A DNA stretch of 64,000 nt from GWE2-40-63 sp050179685 (GTDB lineage Bacteria > Bacteroidota > Bacteroidia > Bacteroidales > SZUA-534). Both the position numbers and the translations under genes were made by a program. The notes beneath the pieces were generated by a model. The model was not told the origin of the DNA. It worked only from the letters and a program-made list of their open reading frames with translations, and did no database searches. Positions 26,009 through 35,079 of this stretch are shown piece by piece (the stretch's first letter is position 1; the number at the start of each line of letters is the position of its first letter). The DNA is taken from assembly GCA_050179685.1 (NCBI GenBank), contig JBFXEW010000005.1, positions 1 to 64,000 on the forward strand, given 5' to 3'.

Positions 26009-28051
26009 ATGAAAAAACTATTGGTTATGATAACATTTGCAGGAATGCTGGCAACAGCTTGTCAGAATACTTCGAAGGAACCTGATAACGAAAACAGTTT
26101 CAGCTATTTGGTGGAACAGTTTGCTGATTTAAAAATAATGCGCTATCAGGTGCCCGGATTTGATTCCCTTACACTAAAACAAAAAGAATTGGTTTACTAC
26201 CTGAGTCAGGCTGCTTTGTGCGGACGTGATATACTGTATGATCAGTTTTATGAGCACAACCTGACGGTGCGAAAAACCAACGAAGCTATTATTGAAAGCT
26301 TTACAGGCAACAGAGAAACGGAGGAGTTTATTAATTTTACCACTTATGTTAAACGGGTTTGGTTCAGTAATGGTATTCACCATCATTACAGTACCGATAA
26401 GTTTTTCCCGGAAATTGAACCCTCTTATTTTGCTGAATTGATTAAGCAGAGCAATCAGGAATTGTTTCCCTTAAAAAACGGGGAATCGATGGATGAATTC
26501 ATACAACGTATTACTCCGATTATTTTTGATAAAGAATTGGATGCCAAACGAATTGTTCTCGACAGTTCAAAAGACATTGTTAAGGCATCGGCATCAAATT
26601 TTTATAAAAACGTATCGCAGGTCGAAGTAGAAACTTTCAACGCATCGTTTATACAACCTAATCCTGATAAACCACTTTCAGTTGGGCTAAACAGTCAATT
26701 GGTAAAAGAAAACGGCGTGGTTAACGAACGGGTTTACAAAGCCGATGGATTGTATGGAGCTGCCATAAAGCAAATCATATTTTGGCTCGAAAAAGCCAAA
26801 TCGGTTGCAGAAAATCACATACAGGAAAAAACACTGGAACTGCTTATATCTTATTATCAAACCGGCGATTTAAAAACCTGGGACGATTTGAATGTGGTTT
26901 GGGTCGAAGATTCTTTATCGAGCATCGATTTTGTTAATGGATTTATCGAAAACTATGGCGATCCGATGGGAATGAAAGCTACCTGGGAAAGTGTAGTGAA
27001 TTTTAAAGATAAGGAAGCTACCAAACGTACCGAAATTATAAGTTCAAATGCCCAGTGGTTCGAAGACAATGCGCCTATCGATCCCCGCTTTAAAAAGCCT
27101 GAAGTAAAAGGCGTTTCGGCTAAAGTAATAACCGTAGCTCAATTGGGCGGCGACTGTTATCCTTCAACACCCATTGGCATTAACCTGCCCAATGCCGACT
27201 GGATTCGTCGCGATCACGGTTCCAAATCGGTAACCATGGAAAATATAACTTATGCCTACGACAAAGCTGCCGAAGGAAACGGTTTTCTGGAAGAATTTGC
27301 CGCATCGGCCGAAGAAATTTCGCTGGCAAAAACTTTTGGCCCAAAAGCCGGAAACCTGCATACCGATTTGCATGAATGCCTGGGGCATGGTTCAGGTCAA
27401 TTGTTACCCGGAACCAGTTCCGAAGCATTAAAAAACTACAGCTCAGCACTGGAAGAATCTCGTGCCGATTTATTTGCACTGTATTACCTGGGCGATGAAA
27501 AAATGATTGAACTGGGGTTAATTGAATCGTTTAATGTGGCTAAAGCAGAATACAACAGTTATTTACGAAACGGAATAATGACTCAGCTTACCCGTATTCA
27601 ACCCGGAAAAAACATTGAACAGGCACACATGCGCAACCGCCAGCTTATTTCCAGATGGTGTCTCGAAAAAGGAGCCGACGAAAAAGTGGTTGAACTAATA
27701 AAGAAAGAAGGAAAAAGCTATGTGGTAATTAACGACTACCATAAACTTCGTAGTTTATTTGGAGAATTGCTTGCCGAAATGCAGCGCATCAAATCAGAAG
27801 GCGATTACGAAGCCGGTAAACATTTGGTTGAAACGTATGGAGTACAAGTCGATCCTGAACTTCATGCCGAAGTATTGGAACGTTATAAAAAACTAAACAT
27901 TGCTCCCTACGGAGGTTTTGTGAATCCGGTTTTTACTCCGGTTTACGATAACAATCAATTGGTTGATATAAAGGTTGATTACAGCGAAGGATATACCGAA
28001 CAAATGCTTCGTTACAGTAAAGATTTTTCGTTTTTACCTGCTGAAAATTAA
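26009..28051 (+). CDS. Dipeptidyl-peptidase III-like zinc metallopeptidase, lipoprotein (M49)
   Basis: Releases dipeptides from peptide N-termini. The 680-residue protein has a lipoprotein signal with Cys in LATACQN. The zinc motif of M49 is present as HECLGHGSG (the HExxGH form, where DPP III has HELLGH), with the third-ligand segment EESRADLFALYYLGD about 50 residues downstream. NADWIRRDHGSKSVTMENI and AYDKAAEGN are further family blocks. Anchoring in the envelope suggests a role in using external peptides, perhaps supplying leucine for the pathway at 33-43 kb (inference). A large inverted repeat follows the stop. Confidence 0.92.
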   Translation: MKKLLVMITFAGMLATACQNTSKEPDNENSFSYLVEQFADLKIMRYQVPGFDSLTLKQKELVYYLSQAALCGRDILYDQFYEHNLTVRKTNEAIIESFTGNRETEEFINFTTYVKRVWFSNGIHHHYSTDKFFPEIEPSYFAELIKQSNQELFPLKNGESMDEFIQRITPIIFDKELDAKRIVLDSSKDIVKASASNFYKNVSQVEVETFNASFIQPNPDKPLSVGLNSQLVKENGVVNERVYKADGLYGAAIKQIIFWLEKAKSVAENHIQEKTLELLISYYQTGDLKTWDDLNVVWVEDSLSSIDFVNGFIENYGDPMGMKATWESVVNFKDKEATKRTEIISSNAQWFEDNAPIDPRFKKPEVKGVSAKVITVAQLGGDCYPSTPIGINLPNADWIRRDHGSKSVTMENITYAYDKAAEGNGFLEEFAASAEEISLAKTFGPKAGNLHTDLHECLGHGSGQLLPGTSSEALKNYSSALEESRADLFALYYLGDEKMIELGLIESFNVAKAEYNSYLRNGIMTQLTRIQPGKNIEQAHMRNRQLISRWCLEKGADEKVVELIKKEGKSYVVINDYHKLRSLFGELLAEMQRIKSEGDYEAGKHLVETYGVQVDPELHAEVLERYKKLNIAPYGGFVNPVFTPVYDNNQLVDIKVDYSEGYTEQMLRYSKDFSFLPAEN

Positions 28052-28076
28052 GCTGAGTAAAATAAATTTGTCAGAG

Positions 28077-28147
28077 AACGGTAAAATGCTGTTAAACAAA
28101 AGGAGTTAACTTTTTTTGGGGAACAAAGCATTTTACCGTTGTTTTTT
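28077..28147 (+). terminator. Long-stem inverted repeat with T tract after the M49 gene
   Basis: AACGGTAAAATGC (28077-28089) and GCATTTTACCGTT (28128-28140) are perfectly complementary over 13 bases, separated by a 38-base loop and followed by GTTTTTTT. It fits a terminator for the peptidase gene, although the loop is longer than usual. It lies 50 bases before the SPFH gene. Confidence 0.6.
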
Positions 28148-28196
28148 TAAAAAAAATAGTTTCTTTTGAGTTTTTAAACCCACAAAATTAAAAACA

Positions 28197-29540
28197 ATGA
28201 TTGCGATTGGAATTATTCTGGCATTTATCGGACTGGTAATGCTATTATTGCGTCCGCACCTGTCGGAACAAAACGTTTTTGAAGGAGATAAAAAAGTACG
28301 TTCAAAAGCTCCTTCCTATTTGTTAATGTTTACTAAAAGTTCTTCATTAACGCTATTGTTATCCGGACTTTTTGTTGCACTTATTCCTTATCTTTTTTTC
28401 TTTGCCGAGCGAGGCTATACCTATCTTTTGGTTTATCCGTCGGGAAAGCTAAATGCTGTAATGGAACAAGGAATTAAATGGCGCGGTTTAGCAAAGATTG
28501 ACGAATGGCAAAAGTATATCGACGTAAAAGTGGTTGGTGAAGATATTGAATCAGATCGCCGAGAACTTGAAGGAGTAATGAAACCTGTTCCCATTCGTTT
28601 TATCGATCAGGTTACAGCTAATGGATACGTTAGCCTTCGTTTTGAATTACCTCACGATAAGGAGTCGTTTATCCATCTGGCCATAAAATTCAGGACCATG
28701 AGCAATCTGGTAAATAATACCATTATACCTACCGTTCGCGAACAATTAATCAACACCGGCTATATGTTTGCTGCCCAAAACTATATTTCGGGCGAAGCCC
28801 AGAGTTTCAGACAAACATTCGAGGAACAATTAAAAACCGGAACTTATGCCGTTAAAAAAATTGAGCATAAAGACACCATTTATACTGAAATACAAGACGA
28901 AAGACAGCGTCGCATCAAGGAAATTCAAACCCGGTACGAAGTAATTAAAATTACAGAAAATGGTGTTCCCAAACGCTTGCCGCATGAGCTTTCAGAAAAC
29001 AATGTTTTGGTATCACAAGTTATAATTGACAAAATTGATTTAGAACCCACTTTTAAGCAACGACTCGAAGCTCAACGTGACGAATCGGCTAAACGACAAT
29101 TGGAGCAACAAAAAATTGAAACGGCCAAAGCCGCCCAACAACGTATTGTTGCCGAAGGAGAACGCGACAAAGCTGCCGAGCGTGTTGCTCAGGAAAAAGA
29201 ACAGGTAAAACAATTAATTGCCATTGAAACCAAACTAAAACAAGAGCGCACCAACAAAGAACTGGCCGCCATAGCTCTTGAGACTGAAAGACTAAATGCA
29301 CAAAAAAAGAAAGTTGCAGCCGATGCCCAGTTTTATGAAAATGCCAAACTGGTTCAGGCTGGTTTAACTCCCCAGGAACGCGCCGAATGGGATTATAAAA
29401 CATCAGTAGGCGTTGCAGCGGAGTTGTCAAAATTAAAATTCCCCGAAACAATGATTACAGCATCTGAAAAAGGTGGAACACCGCTTGAATCGCTGATTGG
29501 AGCCGCTATGGCTAAACAACTGACTGGAACTAAAAAGTAA
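28197..29540 (+). CDS. SPFH/Band 7 domain membrane protein
   Basis: A 447-residue protein of the stomatin/prohibitin/flotillin superfamily. It has hydrophobic N-terminal segments (IAIGIILAFIGLVMLLL and LTLLLSGLFVALIPYLFFF), a Band 7 domain at about residues 75-290, then a long charged coiled-coil of Gln/Lys/Glu/Ala (about 290-395) and a short end with LIGAAMAKQLTG. Such proteins form large ring or cage assemblies in the membrane. The charged helix region is typical of flotillin-like members. Partner unknown; there is no NfeD protease gene beside it. Confidence 0.85.
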   Translation: MIAIGIILAFIGLVMLLLRPHLSEQNVFEGDKKVRSKAPSYLLMFTKSSSLTLLLSGLFVALIPYLFFFAERGYTYLLVYPSGKLNAVMEQGIKWRGLAKIDEWQKYIDVKVVGEDIESDRRELEGVMKPVPIRFIDQVTANGYVSLRFELPHDKESFIHLAIKFRTMSNLVNNTIIPTVREQLINTGYMFAAQNYISGEAQSFRQTFEEQLKTGTYAVKKIEHKDTIYTEIQDERQRRIKEIQTRYEVIKITENGVPKRLPHELSENNVLVSQVIIDKIDLEPTFKQRLEAQRDESAKRQLEQQKIETAKAAQQRIVAEGERDKAAERVAQEKEQVKQLIAIETKLKQERTNKELAAIALETERLNAQKKKVAADAQFYENAKLVQAGLTPQERAEWDYKTSVGVAAELSKLKFPETMITASEKGGTPLESLIGAAMAKQLTGTKK

Positions 29541-29560
29541 AATTTTAAACAAATACCCAT

Positions 29561-29591
29561 AAAAAAGTCCGGATTATCCCGGACTTTTTTG
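29561..29591 (+). terminator. Rho-independent terminator after the SPFH gene
   Basis: AAAAAGTCCGG and CCGGACTTTTT form an 11-bp stem with a 6-base loop (ATTATC), then a T-rich tail, 20 bases after the SPFH stop. Confidence 0.9.
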
Positions 29592-29698
29592 TTTCGTCCC
29601 ATTTTTGTAATCCCATTTTTACACCATCTCATCTGCAAACAAAAGCACTCAATTTACCAATAAGACCTTTTTATCTTATTTTAATTCAAAAGAATTGC

Positions 29699-29706
29699 TA
29701 ATTTTG
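29699..29706 (+). promoter_or_regulatory. -7 box for flavin reductase A
   Basis: TAATTTTG (TAnnTTTG) 19 bases before the ATG at 29726. A TTG at the usual -33 spacing is not evident. Confidence 0.45.
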
Positions 29707-29725
29707 CGCCAAATTTTAGCAAGCA

Positions 29726-30388
29726 ATGAGCGAAACATATTATCACAACATGCACAAAGTGTTGCAGGTTCAACATTTAACCGAACACACTTTTGTGGTA
29801 CAGTTCGAACGTAAAGAAATGCCGTTTATACCCGGACAACATTTGGTTGTAGGCAAAAAAGGCGACAAAGAATTCAGGCAATACTCTATTTACAGCGGAT
29901 TAAACGATCCTTACCTGGAAATTTTGGTACGCGAAGTAGAAACCGGCTTGGTTACGCCAAAGTTAAAAAAACTAAAACCTGGCGATGAGTTGGAAATTAA
30001 TGGGCCCATGGGTTATTTTACGGTAAGTGAACAACGCCGGCTTACTCATCCGATTGTAATGATAGCCACCGGTACCGGAATTGCTCCTTTTAACAGCTGG
30101 GTAAAATCGTATCCCGACATGAACTATAAAATGATTCATGGTGTACGCAAAACCGACGAAGCTTATGGAAATGAAATTTATAAGAAAGATCGCTTTGTAC
30201 TTTGTACTTCGCAGGAAAAATCGGGAAATTTTAACGGAAGGGTAACCGATTATCTCCAAAAAGCTTATTTTCCGACCGATACTTTATTTTATCTTTGCGG
30301 AAACAGCGAAATGATTTTTGATGCCATGGAATTGCTTAAAGATAAAGGCATGAACACCAATCAGATGTTTGCCGAAGTTTATTTTTAA
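29726..30388 (+). CDS. Ferredoxin/flavodoxin--NADP+ reductase-like protein A
   Basis: A 220-residue FAD/NAD(P)-binding oxidoreductase of the ferredoxin-NADP reductase superfamily. RQYSIYSG is the FAD-binding RxYS motif, GPMGYF follows, IATGTGIAPF is the NADP-binding GTGxxP block, and YLCGNSEMI is the C-terminal GxxxM block. It ends in an aromatic residue (EVYF), as in bacterial Fpr proteins. It lies 115 bases upstream of a MiaB-type radical SAM enzyme. A paralogue with the same architecture is at 45692-46339 beside lipA. Reduction of flavodoxin or ferredoxin for these enzymes is inferred. Confidence 0.88.
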   Translation: MSETYYHNMHKVLQVQHLTEHTFVVQFERKEMPFIPGQHLVVGKKGDKEFRQYSIYSGLNDPYLEILVREVETGLVTPKLKKLKPGDELEINGPMGYFTVSEQRRLTHPIVMIATGTGIAPFNSWVKSYPDMNYKMIHGVRKTDEAYGNEIYKKDRFVLCTSQEKSGNFNGRVTDYLQKAYFPTDTLFYLCGNSEMIFDAMELLKDKGMNTNQMFAEVYF

Positions 30389-30441
30389 TACAAGTAAATA
30401 GCATTTAATCAAAAAAAGACGAATAAAGAGTTCTAAAAATC

Positions 30442-30449
30442 TAATTTTG
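30442..30449 (+). promoter_or_regulatory. -7 box for miaB-like gene
   Basis: TAATTTTG (TAnnTTTG) 54 bases before the ATG at 30504, in the gap after flavin reductase A. If used, the miaB-like gene has its own transcript as well as possible read-through from the reductase. Confidence 0.45.
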
Positions 30450-30503
30450 TGCGTAAGGAATGGTAGATTTTTCCGTTCTAAACGATTGAAATAGTTACTA
30501 ATT

Positions 30504-31967
30504 ATGAAATATCACCTGGTAGTTTTGGGCTGTCAAATGAATATCTCTGACAGCGAACGGGTTAAAGCAGTTATTGAATCGATGGGATTTACCCATACCG
30601 ATAATGAAGATGAAGCCACCTTGTTGGGTGTTTTGTCGTGTTCAGTGCGGCAAAAACCTATCGATAAGGTTTACAACAGGATTCATGTGTGGAACAGGCA
30701 AAAAAACAAGCGAAATATCATAACCTTTGTTTCAGGATGCGTGCTGCCCGACGACAGGGAAAAATTCATGAAACTTTTCGATTTTGTATTTCCCATGAGC
30801 GAATTGGGCGATTTTCCGCAAATGCTTCGTGAATACGGGGTTGCTTCTCCCCTTTCGTTAAGTCAGGATAAAGAAAGTACCCTTAATGTTGAAGAAGCAT
30901 TAAGTACAGTTGGCACCAAAAGTGAAAACCAAAACCTACTGAATCCTTTAACAAAATATTCGGCTTCAAAACCTGTTTTACCAAATAATAAAGATATTTT
31001 CCAGCTTTGGAACGTTAAACCACAATATCAATCGGAGTTTGAAGCCTATGTTCCGATTCAAAACGGATGCGATAAGTTTTGTTCCTACTGCGCGGTTCCC
31101 TTTACCCGGGGACGTGAAGTTTCACGCCCATCGGCTGAAATAATTGATGAAGTAACGCAACTAATGAAAAATGGCTACAAATCAATCACACTTTTGGGAC
31201 AAAATGTAAATTCCTATGGCTTGGATCGAGAAGAAGAAATATCGTTTGCCGAATTGCTGACTGAGATTGGAAAAGTTGGTGAATCGCTGCAGAATCCGGC
31301 CTGGATATATTTTACTTCGCCCCATCCGCGCGATATGAGCCGCGATGTAATTGAAGCCATAGCCAAGTATCCGGTGCTGGCCAAACAAATTCACCTGCCC
31401 TTGCAAAGTGGCGACGATAAAGTGCTTGTTAAAATGAATCGCAAGCACAATTTGGATCGCTACCGCGAAAGTGTTGCCGATATTCGTGAATTAATTCCTC
31501 AGGCCACCTTATTTACTGACATCATTGTTGGTTTTACCGGTGAAACCGAAGAACAATTCATGAACACCATGCATAGTTTCGATGAATTCCAATACAATAT
31601 GGCCTACATTGCTATGTATTCGCCCCGTCCCGGTGCCCAAAGTTACCGCTGGGAAGATGATATTCCCCAGGAAACAAAAAAAGATCGTTTAAAACGCCTG
31701 AGCGAAAAACTGGAAGAAATTTCAGGTGCTTACAATCAACAATTACTTGGAAAAGAAGTGCAGGTATTGGTTCGTTCAACCGAACGTAAAACCGGTTTCC
31801 TTTCGGGACATACTGAAGGAAAGCTGGTTACCCGGATAAAAAGTAAGGACCAATCACTAATCGGTAAGTTTGTAAAAGTCCGGATTACTGAAAGCGCCGA
31901 TTTATCGATTGCCGGTGAATTGGTTACTGTTTTAGAAGACAAAATTATTCCTGTTTCAATAAGTTAA
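30504..31967 (+). CDS. miaB: MiaB-family tRNA methylthiotransferase (variant)
   Basis: Radical SAM enzyme expected to convert i6A37 to ms2i6A37 in tRNA. Auxiliary-cluster cysteines are at 10 (LGCQMN), 46 (LSCSVRQ) and 79 (VSGCVLP), and the radical SAM triad is at 189, 193 and 196 (CDKFCSYCAVPF), followed by TRGREVSRP and LLGQNVNSY, which are MiaB hallmarks. A TRAM domain ends the protein. Odd points: at 487 residues it is longer than usual, an insertion spans about 112-175, and the usual NTC before SVR is LSC. Assignment to MiaB is likely but a sister subfamily is possible. Confidence 0.85.
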   Translation: MKYHLVVLGCQMNISDSERVKAVIESMGFTHTDNEDEATLLGVLSCSVRQKPIDKVYNRIHVWNRQKNKRNIITFVSGCVLPDDREKFMKLFDFVFPMSELGDFPQMLREYGVASPLSLSQDKESTLNVEEALSTVGTKSENQNLLNPLTKYSASKPVLPNNKDIFQLWNVKPQYQSEFEAYVPIQNGCDKFCSYCAVPFTRGREVSRPSAEIIDEVTQLMKNGYKSITLLGQNVNSYGLDREEEISFAELLTEIGKVGESLQNPAWIYFTSPHPRDMSRDVIEAIAKYPVLAKQIHLPLQSGDDKVLVKMNRKHNLDRYRESVADIRELIPQATLFTDIIVGFTGETEEQFMNTMHSFDEFQYNMAYIAMYSPRPGAQSYRWEDDIPQETKKDRLKRLSEKLEEISGAYNQQLLGKEVQVLVRSTERKTGFLSGHTEGKLVTRIKSKDQSLIGKFVKVRITESADLSIAGELVTVLEDKIIPVSIS

Positions 31968-32085
31968 GTAAGCTTTATAGTTTTTTAGCTCGCTTTTATA
32001 GTTTATATTAAGATATTCGCATCTTATATAATTTAATATATACAGGAACGGAAGTATAATACACCATTGCAAAAGAAAGAATAAA

Positions 32086-33429
32086 ATGAATGTATCGTTT
32101 AAAACCCTGGGTTGCCGCTTAAATCAGCACGAAACCGATGCTTTGGTTTCGGCTTTCGATCGTGCCGGTTATCAAATAGTCGACTTTAAAGAGCAAGCCG
32201 ATATCACAATTATAAACACCTGTACGGTTACCAGCCAAAGTGACCATAAATCGCGAAACATCATTCAGCAGGCTATACAAACCAATCCCAAAGGCAAAGT
32301 TATTGTTACCGGATGTATGGCTGAGCAATATAAAACCGATTTGGAGCAAATACCAGGTGTGGCTATGGTAATTAATAATAAAGACAAAAGTGGAATACTT
32401 AATCTGGTACAACAAAAAATTGGTGTCGCTGCTTCAGAACAAACGCATACTGGCGTATTTAATTACGAACCGGTACAAAAAAGCCTGCATACCCGTGCCG
32501 CTATAAAAATTCAGGATGGATGCGACAATTATTGCACTTTTTGTATCATTCCCCAGGTACGTGGGCGAGCTATCAGTCGTCCGGTTAACGAAGTAATTCA
32601 GGCTGTTAAAGATACGGTTGCCAATGGTTTTAAAGAAATTGTGCTTACCGGAGTAAATATTGGTCGTTATTATCATGAGGGAACCCGCTTTACCGGATTG
32701 CTGAAACAAATACTGGAAATTCCCGGCGATTTTCGTATCCGTATTTCATCGCTCGAACCCGATGGTTTTGGTACCGATTTTATTGAATTGTTCCGGCATC
32801 CCAAACTAATGCCGCATTTGCATCTTTGCCTGCAATCGGGATCCGACCAAATTCTCTTGAAAATGAGGCGAATGTATACCATAAGCAATTACATGGACTT
32901 GATAAATAAAATAAAAGCAAGCTACACCCATTTTAATCTTACTACCGACATAATTGTGGGTTTCCCTGGTGAAACCGATAAACAGTTTAAAGAAACATTA
33001 AATATTGTTAAACAAATCGGCTTTAGTCATGTTCATACCTTTAAATATTCGGTACGCCAGGGAACTTATGCCGAACGGATGCCAAATCATGTGGATGAAA
33101 AAATAAAAAATAAACGAAGCGAAATGCTCCGAATGCTATCAGATAAAAATAAAAGAAGTTATTATCAGCAGTTTATTGGTAAAACAGAACGTGTGTTGGT
33201 AGAAAAAGATTTAGGCAATAATTGGTATTTGGGATATGGCGAACATTATATTCCGGTTATGTTTCAACATCCGCAGTATTTAAAGAACCAATGGATGGAT
33301 GTAAAAATAACACAACTCACTGGTGGTGAACGCTTGATGGTTCAGGGCAATGCCATTACTAACCGGATAGTAGCAACTAATAAACAAAAGAAAGCTTATG
33401 AGCTCCCAAGCTATCAAATCGCAGATTGA
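32086..33429 (+). CDS. mtaB: tRNA t6A37 methylthiotransferase MtaB
   Basis: Radical SAM enzyme that methylthiolates N6-threonylcarbamoyladenosine in tRNA. The 447-residue protein has TLGCRLNQHETD (cysteine plus the RLNQ/ETDAL signature of MtaB), NTCTVTSQSDHKSRN, VTGCMAEQY and the radical SAM motif CDNYCTFCIIPQVRGRAISR, with GVNIGRY and a C-terminal TRAM region. Its last 32 bases overlap the start of the carboxylase gene that follows, so the two are translationally linked although their functions differ. Confidence 0.94.
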   Translation: MNVSFKTLGCRLNQHETDALVSAFDRAGYQIVDFKEQADITIINTCTVTSQSDHKSRNIIQQAIQTNPKGKVIVTGCMAEQYKTDLEQIPGVAMVINNKDKSGILNLVQQKIGVAASEQTHTGVFNYEPVQKSLHTRAAIKIQDGCDNYCTFCIIPQVRGRAISRPVNEVIQAVKDTVANGFKEIVLTGVNIGRYYHEGTRFTGLLKQILEIPGDFRIRISSLEPDGFGTDFIELFRHPKLMPHLHLCLQSGSDQILLKMRRMYTISNYMDLINKIKASYTHFNLTTDIIVGFPGETDKQFKETLNIVKQIGFSHVHTFKYSVRQGTYAERMPNHVDEKIKNKRSEMLRMLSDKNKRSYYQQFIGKTERVLVEKDLGNNWYLGYGEHYIPVMFQHPQYLKNQWMDVKITQLTGGERLMVQGNAITNRIVATNKQKKAYELPSYQIAD

Positions 33430-34966
33430 TATCGATTCAGCGGTGTTTAAAGAAAACTTTGAACACAACCTAAAACTGGCCAACGAGCTAAAAGAAAAGC
33501 TGTTAAATGTAATCGATCACGCCAACAAACAAGCCATCGAAAAGCATAAAGAGCGGGGCAAGTTACTGGCACGGCAACGCATAGACATACTCATTGACGA
33601 AGGTACCCCATTTCTGGAACTATCGGCTTTAGCTGCCTGCAATCAATGGGAAGACCAATTTCCTTCTGCCGGAGTTGTTGCAGGAATTGGTTTGGTTGAA
33701 GGGGTGCAATGCATGATAGTAGCCAACGATGCCACGGTTAAAGGAGGAACTTATATAAAGGAAACCATAAAAAAACACGTACGCGCCCAGGAAATTGCGT
33801 TACAAAATAATTTACCCTGTATTTATCTGGTCGATTCGGGTGGCGTTTTTCTGCCCGAGCAGGCTAATGTTTTTCCCGATCGGTTCGATTTTGGGAGGGT
33901 TTTTTACAACCAATCCAAATTATCGGCAAAGGGAATTCCGCAGATTTCGGTAGTAATGGGTTCTTGCACAGCCGGCGGAGCTTATGTTCCGGCTATGAGC
34001 GATCAAACCATTATTGTGAAAAACCAGGGAACTATTTTTATTGGTGGACCACCATTGGTTAAAGCAGCAACGGGCGAAGAAGTTACAGCCGAGGAACTTG
34101 GCGGAGCTTATGTTCACACCGCCATATCGGGGGTTGCCGATTATCTTGCCGAGGACGATTTAGATGCCTTGAGAATCTGTCGAAACCTGATTCAGCAAGC
34201 CAATCAGAAAAAAGCACCTGAAATTCATGAAGCTGAAGAACCCATTTATCCTGCATCGGAATTGTATGGATTGATTCCGGCTGCCAACAAAAAAACGGTT
34301 CATCCCTACGAAATAATTGCTCGCCTTACCGATGGCAGTTTATTTCATGAATTCAAACAAAACTACGCGGGTAATCTGATTACCGGATTTGCATCCATTG
34401 GAGGATTTCAAACCGGAATTATTGCCAACAATGGTTTTTTAAATGCCGAAGCAGCACGCAAAGGCGCCCATTTTATTGAATTGTGCGATCAAAGAGGGAT
34501 TCCTTTGTTGTTTTTACAGAATATTACCGGTTTTATTGTTGGAAAAACCCATGAACATCAAGGTATTGCGCGCGATGGAGCAAAAATGATACACGCCGTA
34601 GCCAATGCCGGAGTTCCTAAAATTACCCTGGTAATTGGTGGTTCGTACGGTGCTGGAAATTATGCAATGGCTGGTCGCGCTTACGATCCTGAATTTTTGT
34701 TTTTATGGCCAAATGCAAAAACAGCGGTAATGGGTGGCGAGCAGGCAGCATCGGTTCTGCAAACTATTAAAAACGATACCAATCAAAAGGAGCATCCTTT
34801 GATTCAGCAGTTTTTTAATGAGAGTTCGGCTTATTTTTCAACTTCGCGACTATGGGACGATGGTATTATTGATCCGCTTGATACCCGGCAAATATTGGCT
34901 TTAGCGCTTTCGGTAGTTACAAACAAAAAAATTAAAAAAGGAACCTACGGAGTTTATCGTATGTAA
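33398..34966 (+). CDS. mccB: Methylcrotonyl-CoA carboxylase, carboxyltransferase (beta) subunit
   Basis: Transfers CO2 from biotin to 3-methylcrotonyl-CoA to give 3-methylglutaconyl-CoA in leucine breakdown. The 522-residue carboxyltransferase has the acyl-CoA pocket segments SCTAGGAYVPAMSDQ and GGSYGAGNYAMAGRAYDP, and FLQNITGFIVGKTHE. Pyruvate-type or propionyl-CoA beta subunits are similar, but the neighbours (methylglutaconyl-CoA hydratase, biotin subunit, acyl-CoA dehydrogenase) point to methylcrotonyl-CoA. The ATG lies inside the mtaB 3' end. Confidence 0.9.
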   Translation: MSSQAIKSQIDIDSAVFKENFEHNLKLANELKEKLLNVIDHANKQAIEKHKERGKLLARQRIDILIDEGTPFLELSALAACNQWEDQFPSAGVVAGIGLVEGVQCMIVANDATVKGGTYIKETIKKHVRAQEIALQNNLPCIYLVDSGGVFLPEQANVFPDRFDFGRVFYNQSKLSAKGIPQISVVMGSCTAGGAYVPAMSDQTIIVKNQGTIFIGGPPLVKAATGEEVTAEELGGAYVHTAISGVADYLAEDDLDALRICRNLIQQANQKKAPEIHEAEEPIYPASELYGLIPAANKKTVHPYEIIARLTDGSLFHEFKQNYAGNLITGFASIGGFQTGIIANNGFLNAEAARKGAHFIELCDQRGIPLLFLQNITGFIVGKTHEHQGIARDGAKMIHAVANAGVPKITLVIGGSYGAGNYAMAGRAYDPEFLFLWPNAKTAVMGGEQAASVLQTIKNDTNQKEHPLIQQFFNESSAYFSTSRLWDDGIIDPLDTRQILALALSVVTNKKIKKGTYGVYRM

Positions 34967-35079
34967 TAGAAACTATGACAAAAACCGGCTTTCATAGAAA
35001 ATTAATGAGCAACTTTTTAACTGAATTAACTGTTAAATGGATAACTTAGCTACATAATTACTATCAAAATATTACCATT

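Noticed and set aside
34967..35079. 24-codon open frame between mccB and the methylglutaconyl-CoA hydratase gene
   Set aside because: Too short, no recognisable signal or family, and the gap is better explained as a leader or remnant.
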